Assembly: GCF_002810445.1 (NCBI RefSeq)
Contig: NZ_NEXS01000010.1
Location: forward strand, 62,001 to 126,000
Length of the DNA: 64,000 nucleotides
Direction: 5' to 3'
Source: Advenella sp. S44
Lineage (GTDB): Bacteria; Pseudomonadota; Gammaproteobacteria; Burkholderiales; Burkholderiaceae_B
Shown here in pieces: positions 27,231 to 34,995 of the stretch. Below the pieces are notes generated by a model. It was not told the DNA's origin and searched no databases. It saw nothing but the letters and a program-made list of their open reading frames with translations. The position numbers and the translations under genes are program-made. The stretch's first letter is position 1; the number at the start of each line of letters is the position of its first letter.

Positions 27231-27376
27231 AACGGAAAAGGGGGAAAGGGAACGGGACAGGACTGAGACGGACAAGTCAGAACGGACAGTATAGGAAGCA
27301 ACAATATAGGAAGGAACGGGCCAGGGACGAACGGAACTGGATCGGCCAAGATAGAAACGAACTGGATAAGGACACA
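27231..27376 (+). repeat. Purine-rich degenerate repeat tract in the leader of the oxygenase pair
   Basis: About 146 bases with very few pyrimidines on the plus strand, built from recurring GGACA, GGAAC, GAACGGA and TATAGGAAG units with spacing near 14-16 bases (TATAGGAAG twice; GAACTGGAT twice). It ends at the Shine-Dalgarno AAGGA of the first oxygenase. It belongs to the 590-base gap 26787-27376, in which a 74-codon and a 122-codon frame exist on opposite strands but neither has a ribosome site or recognisable sequence. Confidence 0.6.
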
Positions 27377-28114
27377 ATGAACGGACGCGGATCCAATAAA
27401 CTTCAAGCAAGCTGCGCTGCCACGATCGAGAACGCAGACTGGTGCGCACTTGAGTATTCACTAAACCAATACGGCAATGCGATCTTGCCAGGCCTGCTGG
27501 CCGCTGACCAATGTGAAGCGCTCGCTGCCGGCTATGACCGCGAACAAGCCTATCGAAGTCGTATCGTTATGGCCCGTCATGGATTTGGCCGCGGTGAATA
27601 CAAGTACTTTGCCTACCCGCTACCCGCCGTGCTGGACCAATTGCGTCAACGACTCTATCCGCATCTTGCCCCAATCGCCAATCGCTGGAGCCAGCAACTC
27701 AAATTAAATGTGCATTACCCACCAGCGCTGGATACGTTCCTGGCGCAATGCCATGCTGCCGGCCAGACCCGGCCCACCCCGCTGATACTACAATATGGGC
27801 CAGGCGACTATAACTGCCTGCATCAGGACTTATATGGCGACCATGTTTTTCCTTTGCAGGTGGCGATTCTGCTGTCTGCACCAGAACGGGATTTTACCGG
27901 CGGCCAGTTCGTCATGACGGAAACCGCCGCAGCCAGCCAGCGAGCAGAAGTCATTCCGCTGCAGCAAGGCGATGCGCTTATTTTCACTGTTAATCACCGA
28001 CCTGCGCCCGGCAAGCGCGGTGGCTTTCGCAAAGTCATGATGCGTCACGGCGTGAGCGTCGTGCACAGCGGCAGGCGTAACACATTGGGAGTCATTTTCC
28101 ATGATGCCTGTTAG
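27377..28114 (+). CDS. 2OG-Fe(II) oxygenase superfamily protein (first of a tandem pair)
   Basis: A 245-residue cytosolic protein with the iron facial triad and 2-oxoglutarate Arg of the superfamily: HQD at residues 149-151 in NCLHQDLYGDHVFPLQ, the distal His 224 in MMRHGVSVVHSGRR and Arg 234 ten residues later. The stretch PERDFTGGQFVMTE is also typical. Such enzymes hydroxylate or demethylate a substrate with O2 and 2-oxoglutarate; this uncharacterised branch (DUF2086-like, from memory) has no known substrate. ATG at 27377 follows AAGGA. It stands divergent from the FecI system, behind a purine-rich leader, and 27 bases before a paralogue. Confidence 0.85.
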   Translation: MNGRGSNKLQASCAATIENADWCALEYSLNQYGNAILPGLLAADQCEALAAGYDREQAYRSRIVMARHGFGRGEYKYFAYPLPAVLDQLRQRLYPHLAPIANRWSQQLKLNVHYPPALDTFLAQCHAAGQTRPTPLILQYGPGDYNCLHQDLYGDHVFPLQVAILLSAPERDFTGGQFVMTETAAASQRAEVIPLQQGDALIFTVNHRPAPGKRGGFRKVMMRHGVSVVHSGRRNTLGVIFHDAC

Positions 28115-28141
28115 GCGAATCGCTTCCTCAAAGGCGTTCCC

Positions 28142-28939
28142 ATGACTACCCTCACACACAGAATAAATCAGCTGGACTGGGCTCGCATCGCGACTGACCT
28201 GGACGACGAAGGCTACGCCCTGCTGCCCGGATTGTTGTCCAGGGCTCAGGTTCAGACCCTGGCCAACCCATTAAGCGACCAGATCAGCGAGCCGTTAAAT
28301 AGACAGATAAATGACCTGGCGCGACACCACATTTTGTTGACACCGTGCGCACCGGGCGGCGGCCGGCTGTGCTTTTTTAATGACCCAATGCCAGAGGTGC
28401 TCGCTATTTTGCGCAAGCAGCTCTATCACCATCTGGCACCCATCGCTAGTCGATGGAACAACATACTGGGGCACGGCCACCACTATCCCGACACACTGGC
28501 GCGCTTTCTTCAGTCTAACAGCAATGCCGATCAGAACAAGCAACTGTCGCATCTGCACCGATTACAGGAATCAGAGTATATCGCCCTGCATCAACGCAAC
28601 AACGGCAAGCTCGTGTTCCCGTTTCAAGCAGCACTGCTGCTGAGCGATCCGCAGCGGGATTTTCGTGGTGGCGAGCTGGTCATGACAGAACAGCGTCCAC
28701 GCATGCAGTCACGCCCCATTGTCCTGTCGCTACGGCAGGGTGATGTCGTCATCATGAGCACAGGGCACCGTCCCTTCAAGGGAAGCAAGGGCTTTTACCG
28801 CGTCAATATGAAACATGGCGTCAGTCGTGTACGCAGCGGCCAACGCATTGGGCTGGCGCTTTTTTTCCATCATGCGCCCGATAACGACCATGGGCAACTG
28901 CATATTCAGGGCACACGACTTGACGGCGATCTGTCCTGA
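28142..28939 (+). CDS. 2OG-Fe(II) oxygenase paralogue lacking the Asp iron ligand
   Basis: A 265-residue paralogue of the preceding gene product: shared blocks include LYPHLAPIANRW/LYHHLAPIASRW, the VFPFQAALLLSDPQRDF region, GGELVMTEQRP, GHRPF and KHGVS. The distal His 225 and Arg 235 are kept, but the HxD motif reads HQR (residues 150-152, codon CGC at 28595-28597), so one of the three iron ligands is lost. GAC to CGC needs two changes, which makes a read error unlikely. It may be a pseudoenzyme or partner of the first protein, or use another ligand. The frame is intact and has an AAAGG site, so it is not simply decayed. Confidence 0.8.
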   Translation: MTTLTHRINQLDWARIATDLDDEGYALLPGLLSRAQVQTLANPLSDQISEPLNRQINDLARHHILLTPCAPGGGRLCFFNDPMPEVLAILRKQLYHHLAPIASRWNNILGHGHHYPDTLARFLQSNSNADQNKQLSHLHRLQESEYIALHQRNNGKLVFPFQAALLLSDPQRDFRGGELVMTEQRPRMQSRPIVLSLRQGDVVIMSTGHRPFKGSKGFYRVNMKHGVSRVRSGQRIGLALFFHHAPDNDHGQLHIQGTRLDGDLS

Positions 28940-29006
28940 TGGCAAACCAAGGCAAAGCAACCGTGCCGGCAAACGATAGGCCTGATTGATATAGACCGCT
29001 GTTGGC

Positions 29007-29038
29007 GATGAGCTTTACTGATGATGAGCTTTACTGAT
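29007..29038. repeat. Two perfect 16-bp direct repeats
   Basis: GATGAGCTTTACTGAT occurs twice head to tail in the short gap after the oxygenase pair. No coding or transposon context is seen. Confidence 0.8.
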
Positions 29039-29089
29039 GATGGCGTCGTCGAAGACGAGCGTGGTTGAAGGTTCGGCGTATCAAAGGGC

Positions 29090-29114
29090 GACTGTGTTCA
29101 ATTGTGCCACAGTC
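29090..29114. other. Stem-loop between convergent oxygenase and carbonic anhydrase genes
   Basis: GACTGTG and CACAGTC pair over an 11-base loop in the gap between converging genes. There is no T run on either side, so a role in termination is uncertain. Confidence 0.35.
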
Positions 29115-29156
29115 AGGAGTATTCAACCGCTTCGGTCGGGATCCCCCTGGGTCTTA

Positions 29157-29792
29157 TTATTCTGAATAAGGCACGAACTCGCCTGATTCGGCATCGCGTA
29201 TAAACAGCACGCCTGTAGCGACACCGAAATAAGCACCGTGCAGTTGCAGGGTCCCGGCCTCTACGCGTTCGCTTACCGCCGGGAATGTCATCAGGTTAGC
29301 CAGACTGTACTCGACGACAGCCCACTCCAGCTGCCGGATCCAGCCCTGGCTATCTGGCGTGGGTGGCCCGAGCCGGTCTACAACCGGTGCAATCTGCGAC
29401 ATCCATTTACCGATGAAATTGCGCTTGGTCAAAGGAGCTGCCTTGTTGGCAAAGGCTGCGACACCGCCACAACTGGCATGACCCAATACGACAATATGTT
29501 TGACCTGTAGCGCATTGACGCCAAATTCAATGGCGGCACTGGTGCCGTGATACGACGTTTCGACATCGGGCTCACAGGGCGGCACCAGATTGGCAATATT
29601 ACGCACCACGAACATTTCACCCGGACCTGCATCAAAAATGGTCTCGGGAGCCACCCGTGAGTCCCCGCAGCCGATGACCATGATTTCGGGATGCTGGCCA
29701 CTTTGTCCAAGCTGTTCATATCGGGCGCGCTCGCGTTCAAGCCGGCCATGAAGAAAAGAAACATAGCCGTCGGTCAATCGTGGGGGGAACAT
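29157..29792 (-). CDS. can: Beta-class carbonic anhydrase
   Basis: A 211-residue zinc enzyme interconverting CO2 and bicarbonate in the cytosol. The zinc site is in VIGCGDSRVAPE (Cys and the Asp-Arg dyad) and VVLGHASCGGVAAF (His and Cys), as in E. coli Can. Length fits. The start is set at the ATG at 29792, with AGGA five bases upstream; the ATG at 29798 would overlap that site. It is divergent from the Mn2+ riboswitch-terC unit with its own short leader. The symbol follows the E. coli family name. Confidence 0.93.
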   Translation of the reverse strand: MFPPRLTDGYVSFLHGRLERERARYEQLGQSGQHPEIMVIGCGDSRVAPETIFDAGPGEMFVVRNIANLVPPCEPDVETSYHGTSAAIEFGVNALQVKHIVVLGHASCGGVAAFANKAAPLTKRNFIGKWMSQIAPVVDRLGPPTPDSQGWIRQLEWAVVEYSLANLMTFPAVSERVEAGTLQLHGAYFGVATGVLFIRDAESGEFVPYSE

Positions 29793-29951
29793 ATTCATCC
29801 TGCGTTCAAAATTAAAAGTGTGATTATTTTACTCTTATTTTTTTTGCTCCCAGGGTGCCAAATGCCCTATCGGTTCATCAGAAACCATGAATATCCCGAA
29901 TGAACGCGAAAAAAATGCCGGTCAAAGCACAAAAAACCACGAAAAAAAAAC

Positions 29952-29979
29952 TTGACAGCACCGTTATCGCGGCTATACT
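29952..29979 (+). promoter_or_regulatory. Sigma-70 promoter of the riboswitch-terC transcript
   Basis: TTGACA at 29952-29957, a 16-base spacer and TATACT at 29974-29979 make a near-consensus promoter. Transcription should begin around 29986, just before the riboswitch aptamer. Confidence 0.85.
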
Positions 29980-29985
29980 TTGAAT

Positions 29986-30110
29986 CATCAAGGGGAGTAG
30001 CTTCTTCCGCCGCATCGTCATTACGGCTGTCATGCAATTATTCGCAGACGCCCGGTGCCCGGGCAACATCCATGTTGCAGCAAGACCTTGCCATCAAGGG
30101 CAAGGTCCAT
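29986..30110 (+). promoter_or_regulatory. yybP-ykoY (Mn2+) riboswitch
   Basis: The aptamer hallmarks are present: AAGGGGAGTAGC at 29990-30001 as the first conserved segment and GCAAGACCTTG at 30080-30090 as the second, with CAAGG (29989-29993) able to pair with CCTTG (30086-30090) as helix P1. Between them lie the two arms with ATCGTCATTACGG and a CCGGTGCCCGGG hairpin. The 3' P1 strand can instead form GACCTTGCC/GGCAAGGTC (30084-30092 with 30099-30107), a competing 9-bp hairpin. The class binds Mn2+ and commonly precedes terC/mntP-type genes, as here. Confidence 0.88.
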
Positions 30111-30125
30111 CTTCTGATAGTGAAT

Positions 30126-30162
30126 GGCCTGTGTCCTTGCGGATCAGGCCGTTTTGTTTTGT
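30126..30162 (+). terminator. Terminator in the expression platform of the riboswitch
   Basis: GGCCTG (30126-30131) pairs with CAGGCC (30145-30150), with further TCC/GGA pairing inside, and is followed by GTTTTGTTTT. It lies between the aptamer and terC, so Mn2+ binding would be expected to control read-through. Confidence 0.75.
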
Positions 30163-30267
30163 CTGATGCTCCTCTCAGTCTTCCGGTGTGCCTTTGGGTT
30201 TCACCGGCATGGCAGGCGCCCGATCCGTTCCATTCCAACATTCAATTAGACGGATTCATGGTGAATT

Positions 30268-30978
30268 ATGCTTGAACTATTACAGACACTAAGCTGGACA
30301 GCAGTCTTCCAGATTATCATGATCGATATTCTGCTTGGCGGCGACAATGCCGTCGTCATTGCGCTGGCTTGCCGCAACCTGCCGGCCAAACAACGCATGC
30401 GCGGTATTCTTTGGGGCACCGCCGGCGCCATTGTCCTTCGGGTCGCCCTCATTGCTTTCGCGCTGACATTGCTGACTATACCCTTCCTGAAAATCGTCGG
30501 TGCCCTGCTGCTACTATGGATCGGCATCAAATTGCTGATTCCGGAAGAGGATGCGCATGGCAATATCCAGGGCGGCACAACAGTTTTCTCTGCTTTCAAG
30601 ACGATACTCATTGCCGATTTTGTAATGAGCCTGGACAATGTCATCGCCATTGCCGGTGCGGCCCAGGGCGCGAATCCGGAGCACCAGATCGGATTGGTGA
30701 TTTTCGGCCTGATCGTCAGCGTGCCTATCATTATCTGGGGTAGCACAATTGTTCTGAAGCTGATTGACCGTTTCCCAAGCGTCGTGCTGCTTGGCGCCGC
30801 ACTGCTGGGCTGGATTGCCGGCGGCATGCTAATTACCGATATCTTCATTGTGGAACGTTTTGGTGAGCCTTCGGCAACGGTCAAGCTGGCTGCGGAAATT
30901 ATCGGCGCAGTGCTGATCGTGGTGGTGGGACGCACAATCGCCAAACGTAAAAAAGCAGCGGCCCTTAGCAGCATCTGA
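30268..30978 (+). CDS. TerC/Alx-family integral membrane protein, probable Mn2+ exporter
   Basis: A 236-residue protein with seven or so membrane segments. TerC motifs are clear: IDILLGGDNAVVIALACRNLP near the N-terminus and FVMSLDNVIAIAGAAQG in the middle, each with the acidic DN pair thought to bind the metal. RIALIAFALTLL-like helices and a basic tail (KRKKAAA) follow. The family member Alx of E. coli affects Mn2+ homeostasis and is under the same riboswitch class, so a role in Mn2+ export or metalation of exported enzymes is likely. The ribosome site GGTGA is weak, which fits control in the leader. Confidence 0.9.
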   Translation: MLELLQTLSWTAVFQIIMIDILLGGDNAVVIALACRNLPAKQRMRGILWGTAGAIVLRVALIAFALTLLTIPFLKIVGALLLLWIGIKLLIPEEDAHGNIQGGTTVFSAFKTILIADFVMSLDNVIAIAGAAQGANPEHQIGLVIFGLIVSVPIIIWGSTIVLKLIDRFPSVVLLGAALLGWIAGGMLITDIFIVERFGEPSATVKLAAEIIGAVLIVVVGRTIAKRKKAAALSSI

Positions 30979-30983
30979 TACTG

Positions 30984-31030
30984 CGTTGTGCGCGCAAGGG
31001 CTTGTTTTACAAGCCTGATCACGCACAACG
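30984..31030 (+). other. Two-tier stem-loop after terC
   Basis: Outer stem CGTTGTGCG (30984-30992) pairs with CGCACAACG (31022-31030); an inner hairpin GGCTTG-TTTTA-CAAGCC lies at 30999-31015. No T tract follows. It could protect or terminate the terC message together with the T-tailed hairpins at 31116 and 31205. Confidence 0.55.
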
Positions 31031-31115
31031 GATCTCGGCCATTAAGACCGGCCGCAATCCAATAACCAGGCCGATAGCGCTAAGTGCTTCGGCAAATCAC
31101 GGCCGTTTTCTACTA

Positions 31116-31293
31116 TGACATCTGCATTAGTTCAGATGTCATTTTTTTGCATAAAACCTGCATTTCTGGCCCATGTCGATGACCAAACGGTTGAATGCAC
31201 TCAGTGACATCTGCATGACTTCAGATGTCATTTTTTTGCCTGAAGCCTTGCTCTATTGGCGCATGCTAATGGCCAGACGGTTGAATGCGCTCA
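31116..31293. repeat. 89-bp tandem duplication including the end of the AhpD-like gene and a terminator-like hairpin
   Basis: Copy 1 (31116-31204) and copy 2 (31205-31293) align along their length. Each starts with TGACATCTG paired to CAGATGTCA and a T tract (TTTTTTT), an intrinsic terminator on the plus strand, and ends in a stretch that encodes on the minus strand the last residues of the neighbouring AhpD-like protein. In copy 2 that is the true C-terminus (SAFNRLAISMRQ); in copy 1 an untranslated relic can still be read as SAFNRLVIDMGQ. Confidence 0.75.
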
Positions 31294-31684
31294 TCAAGGC
31301 AATGGCAAAACTCAAATCGGAAATTTGCGCATCGCTAAAATGCAACTTGAGCCGCTCAAAATCATCATCTGGCGCGCCCGTGCGATCCACATGCGTGAGC
31401 GCCTCGGTCCATGCCAGCGCCGCACGTTCGCGATCATTGAAGCGATGGCTGGCACGCCATCCGGCCACGCTATCGAGCTTGGCATCGGTGATATCCCCGG
31501 TTCGCAGTTCCCGGGTATGCATTTCCAGACAAAAAGCGCAGCCATTGATCTGTGACATGCGTAACCATACCAACCCGATCAGTTGCTTGCCAAGGCTGCT
31601 CTTTTCCACCGCCTTTTTGGTAGCCTGCAGGCCTTGGTAAGCCTCGGGTGACAGCGTCCAGTACGACAAGCGAAGGGTATTCAT
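31253..31684 (-). CDS. Carboxymuconolactone decarboxylase/AhpD-like protein
   Basis: A 143-residue protein of the AhpD-like fold. The redox motif CAFCLEMH (CxxC plus His) marks the peroxidase-like branch, followed by HTRELRTGD, ASHRFNDRERAALAWTEALT and the conserved terminal helix. Such proteins are often called alkylhydroperoxidase AhpD family core domain proteins; whether this one reduces peroxides is untested. Start at 31684 (MNTLRLSYWTLSPEAY) follows GGAG; the frame extends 13 codons upstream without support. Its 3' end lies in the second copy of an 89-bp tandem duplication. Confidence 0.87.
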   Translation of the reverse strand: MNTLRLSYWTLSPEAYQGLQATKKAVEKSSLGKQLIGLVWLRMSQINGCAFCLEMHTRELRTGDITDAKLDSVAGWRASHRFNDRERAALAWTEALTHVDRTGAPDDDFERLKLHFSDAQISDLSFAIALMSAFNRLAISMRQ

Positions 31685-31878
31685 ATAAACAATCTCCGGA
31701 TAAGGGCCGACCGACGCTGGCAATCACATCCCATGCCTAAAGGCCTGCGAAATGCGCTCGCGCCGGGCCAGCAAGTAAAGTGAGCACTATAGCGAAGCGG
31801 TGGCCCGGCGCACAGGGTCAAGAATCAACAAATGCAATAGGCCATGAATGTGCCCAGGCCACGTACTTTCGATGACTA

Positions 31879-31900
31879 AATATGCCTCCGGTTGCATATT
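31879..31900. promoter_or_regulatory. Inverted repeat upstream of the XRE regulator gene
   Basis: AATATGC and GCATATT face each other over 8 bases in the 370-base gap between the AhpD-like and XRE genes. A site for the XRE protein is possible; no other gene was seen in 31685-32054. Confidence 0.4.
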
Positions 31901-32054
31901 CACTTGAAAGCATATATCATTGAGCCCCTTAAGATGCACGCAACAGGCATTTTTAAGATTGCCACACTATGATGCTATTGCTGGGGGAATCCCGATACGC
32001 AAGATCGGGCCCGATACCGCACCCATGCACGTTTCTTTATGCAAAGGCCAAACC

Positions 32055-32438
32055 ATGCCCAAAAAATCCTGCAAAGAGTCGATGCCTTGTTCTGATCGCC
32101 AGGCAGGCAAAGACCAAAAGCGTTCACGACCGGAACAACTGCCGGCGCGGGTTGTTGGAACGCTCAAAGACTTGCGCAAGGCAACCGGACACACCCAGGA
32201 AGACCTGGCCATCGCACTGGATATCGGTCAGGGCACGATCTCGCGCATAGAGAAACGCAGCGACATGCTGGTGTCCACTTTGCAGCACTACATCGAAAGC
32301 CTTGGCGGGAAGCTGCAGATCGTGGCCACATTTACCGACCGGCCCCCCATTTTGGTGGAACGGCTGGGCAAGAAAATACCACCCCATCAAAAAGGGACTT
32401 CTATGAATTCACAAGCTATGACAGCTGCTGACACCTGA
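32055..32438 (+). CDS. XRE-family (HTH) transcriptional regulator
   Basis: A 127-residue DNA-binding protein. The helix-turn-helix is LRKATGHTQEDLAIALDIGQ followed by GTISRIEKRSDMLVSTLQHY, and the C-terminal YIESLGGKLQIVATFTDRP is typical of HigA/antitoxin-like XRE proteins. No partner toxin gene is adjacent. The start at 32055 has AAAGG seven bases upstream; the frame continues upstream to 31920 without a ribosome site. It ends six bases before nspC, so it likely shares the polyamine operon and may control it. Confidence 0.82.
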   Translation: MPKKSCKESMPCSDRQAGKDQKRSRPEQLPARVVGTLKDLRKATGHTQEDLAIALDIGQGTISRIEKRSDMLVSTLQHYIESLGGKLQIVATFTDRPPILVERLGKKIPPHQKGTSMNSQAMTAADT

Positions 32439-32444
32439 TACACC

Positions 32445-33548
32445 ATGCAAACGCTTTCTACTCCTTATTACCTGATCGATAAATCTGCCCTGCTGCGCAA
32501 CCTCCAGGTTATTGATTACATTCGTGAGCAATCCGGCGCCAAAGTACTGCTGGCGCTCAAATGCTTTGCCACCTGGTCAGTGTTCGATCTGATGCGCGAA
32601 CATATGGACGGCACGACATCGTCATCATTGTATGAAGTCAAGCTCGGGTTTCAGAAATTTGGCGGCGAGACGCATGCCTACAGTGTGGCGTTTGCAGACC
32701 ATGAAATAGATGAAGTGATTGCCAATTGCGACAAAATCATTTTCAACTCAATAAGTCAGCTGACACGCTTTGCGTCAGCTGCAGCCGGCAAGCCTGTCGG
32801 TCTGCGTCTGAATCCGGGTGTCAGTTGCGCCGGCTTTGACCTGGCCGATCCGGCCCGCCAGTTCAGTCGACTAGGCGAGACCGACCCGGCGCGTATTCTG
32901 TCGGTGCTCGATCAAATCGATGGAGTGATGATTCATAACAATTGTGAAAACGGTGACTTTGCACGATTCGACCAATTGCTCACGCAGGTGGAAAACAATT
33001 ATGGCGCCATCCTGCCTCATCTTAAGTGGGTCAGTCTGGGCGGCGGTATCAGCTTTACGGCAGCAGGCTATCCGCTGGACGCGTTTTGCGAGCGGCTGCG
33101 CCAATTTGCGCAGCAGTATAACGTTCAGGTATACCTGGAGCCCGGAGAGGCTGCTGTGCGTCACAGCACGACGCTACAGGTGAGCGTTCTGGATATTGTC
33201 TTCAATGAAAAGCATCTAGCAATTGTTGACAGCTCTACCGAAGCGCATATGCTGGATCTGCTGATTTACCGGGAAACCGCGCCAGTCGGCGATGGCAACG
33301 GCGAGCATGAATACACAATCTGCGGTAAAACCTGCCTTGCGGGAGATATTTTCGGCGAAGGCCGCTTTGCCCAGCCCCTGAAAATCGGCGATCGCATCGC
33401 GATTGGCGATGCCGGTGGCTACACTATGGTGAAGAAAAACTGGTTCAACGGCATTCATATGCCTTCCATTGCCATCAAGGATAAAGATGGTTCCGTGCGC
33501 GTAGTGCGCGACTTTTCCTTTGACGACTACGTCAGCAGCCTGTCCTAG
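32445..33548 (+). CDS. nspC: Carboxynorspermidine/carboxyspermidine decarboxylase
   Basis: A 367-residue PLP enzyme of the alanine-racemase-fold decarboxylases. The PLP lysine is in LLALKCFATWSVF near residue 41, and the family sequences SSSLYEVKLGFQKFGGETHA, GLRLNPGVSCAGFDLADPA and the C-terminal CGKTCLAGDIFGEG are visible. It removes the carboxyl group from carboxyspermidine or carboxynorspermidine, the last step of the alternative polyamine route used where AdoMet-dependent spermidine synthesis is missing. The partner dehydrogenase is encoded next, 40 bases on. Gene symbol by family. Confidence 0.92.
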   Translation: MQTLSTPYYLIDKSALLRNLQVIDYIREQSGAKVLLALKCFATWSVFDLMREHMDGTTSSSLYEVKLGFQKFGGETHAYSVAFADHEIDEVIANCDKIIFNSISQLTRFASAAAGKPVGLRLNPGVSCAGFDLADPARQFSRLGETDPARILSVLDQIDGVMIHNNCENGDFARFDQLLTQVENNYGAILPHLKWVSLGGGISFTAAGYPLDAFCERLRQFAQQYNVQVYLEPGEAAVRHSTTLQVSVLDIVFNEKHLAIVDSSTEAHMLDLLIYRETAPVGDGNGEHEYTICGKTCLAGDIFGEGRFAQPLKIGDRIAIGDAGGYTMVKKNWFNGIHMPSIAIKDKDGSVRVVRDFSFDDYVSSLS

Positions 33549-33588
33549 GCCAGCGCTGTCTGTCATTAAAAAACTGGGGGATTATCCA

Positions 33589-34974
33589 ATGAAACGCAAC
33601 GTACTTATCATCGGCGCCGGCGGCGTCGCCCACGTCGCAGCACACAAATGCGCACAGAATAATATTTTACTTGGCGACATTCATATCGCATCGCGCACCG
33701 TGGCCAAATGTGAAGCTATTATTACCTCTATCCGCGACAAAGGCAGCAAGCATGGTCCGGGCCGCCTGCAGGCGCACGCGCTGGATGCCCTGGACATTGA
33801 AGCGACCAAAAGGTTGATCCGCGAAACCGGCAGCCAGATTGTCATCAATGTTGGCTCGCCTTTTCTGAACATGTCAGTCATGAGCGCCTGCATAGAAACG
33901 GGCGCAGCCTATCTGGATACCGCCATTCACGAGGATCCCGATAAAGTATGTGAAACGCCTCCCTGGTACGGTAATCATGAATGGAAACGACGCGATGCCT
34001 GCAAAAATGCCGGCGTCACCGCATTGCTGGGCGTTGGGTTCGATCCCGGCGTTGTCAACGCCTATGGCCGTTTCGCGCTGGACACCTATTTTGATCAGGT
34101 TGACTCGATCGACATTATCGATATTAACGCCGGCAGCCACGGTCGATACTTTGCAACCAATTTCGATCCGGAGATCAATTTCCGTGAGTTCACCTCTACC
34201 GTCTGGTCATGGGAGCAGAACCGCTGGAAAGCCAACCATATGTTCGAGCACAGCAAGCAGTGGGAGATGCCCGTGGTTGGCACGCACACGACATACCTGA
34301 CCGGACATGATGAGCTGCATTCGATGTCAAAACACCTGGGCGTTCCCAACATCCGCTTCTGGATGGGCTTTGGCGACCACTACATCAATGTTTTCAACGT
34401 CCTGAAAAACCTGGGTTTGCTGTCGGAAAAACCGATACGTACTGCGGAAGGGGACGAGATTGTTCCCCTCAAAGTGGTCAAGGCGGTGCTGCCGGATCCC
34501 GCATCTCTGGCCCCGGGATACACGGGAAAAACCTGCATTGGTGACCTGGTCAAGGGCACGAAAAATGGTGTGGCCCAGGAAGTACTTGTCTATAATATTT
34601 GTGATCATGAAGAAAGCTACGAAGAAGTCGGCAGTCAGGCTATTTCGTACACAGCAGGCGTGCCCGTTGTTGCAGCCGCCATGTTGATTGCAGATGGCAT
34701 ATGGGATGTCGGACACATGGTCAATGTAGAAGAGCTTGACCCGGCGCCGTTCATTGAGCTGATGAACCGGATGGGACTTGTGACGCGGGTGTGTGACGCC
34801 AAAGGCGATCGGGTGCTGGAGCCGCAAAAGGAGCTGTTGATGCTGGACAAAGAAGCAGCGGCAGACGATGCGGTAGCGTTTGACTATTTTTCCGAAGAGC
34901 AGGCCGTGCTTGCAAAAAACCCGGCATCCCATCAACATGACATGATGACAGGGCGCCAAAGCCTGACCGGCTGA
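33589..34974 (+). CDS. Carboxyspermidine/carboxynorspermidine dehydrogenase (saccharopine dehydrogenase family)
   Basis: A 461-residue NAD(P)-dependent enzyme. The N-terminal Rossmann motif is VLIIGAGGVAHVAAHKCAQN, followed by the saccharopine dehydrogenase pattern INVGSPFLNMSVMSACIETG and AYLDTAIHED; GVGFDPGVVNAYGRFALDTY is also typical of this branch. It condenses a diamine (putrescine or diaminopropane) with aspartate semialdehyde and reduces the product, which NspC then decarboxylates. Start at 33589 is chosen from the Rossmann motif and the GGGGG run eight bases before; the frame overlaps nspC upstream without reason. Which polyamine is made cannot be read from sequence. Confidence 0.9.
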   Translation: MKRNVLIIGAGGVAHVAAHKCAQNNILLGDIHIASRTVAKCEAIITSIRDKGSKHGPGRLQAHALDALDIEATKRLIRETGSQIVINVGSPFLNMSVMSACIETGAAYLDTAIHEDPDKVCETPPWYGNHEWKRRDACKNAGVTALLGVGFDPGVVNAYGRFALDTYFDQVDSIDIIDINAGSHGRYFATNFDPEINFREFTSTVWSWEQNRWKANHMFEHSKQWEMPVVGTHTTYLTGHDELHSMSKHLGVPNIRFWMGFGDHYINVFNVLKNLGLLSEKPIRTAEGDEIVPLKVVKAVLPDPASLAPGYTGKTCIGDLVKGTKNGVAQEVLVYNICDHEESYEEVGSQAISYTAGVPVVAAAMLIADGIWDVGHMVNVEELDPAPFIELMNRMGLVTRVCDAKGDRVLEPQKELLMLDKEAAADDAVAFDYFSEEQAVLAKNPASHQHDMMTGRQSLTG

Positions 34975-34995
34975 TTATTTGGCAATAATATCCAT

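Noticed and set aside
27042-27266. 74-codon frame on the plus strand before the oxygenase pair
   Set aside because: No ribosome site, no recognisable family, and its tail is only the translation of the purine repeat. The 122-codon frame on the other strand has the same problem.
29007-29038. 16-bp direct repeat as a possible CRISPR or attachment site
   Set aside because: Only two adjacent copies without spacers, integrase or tRNA nearby.
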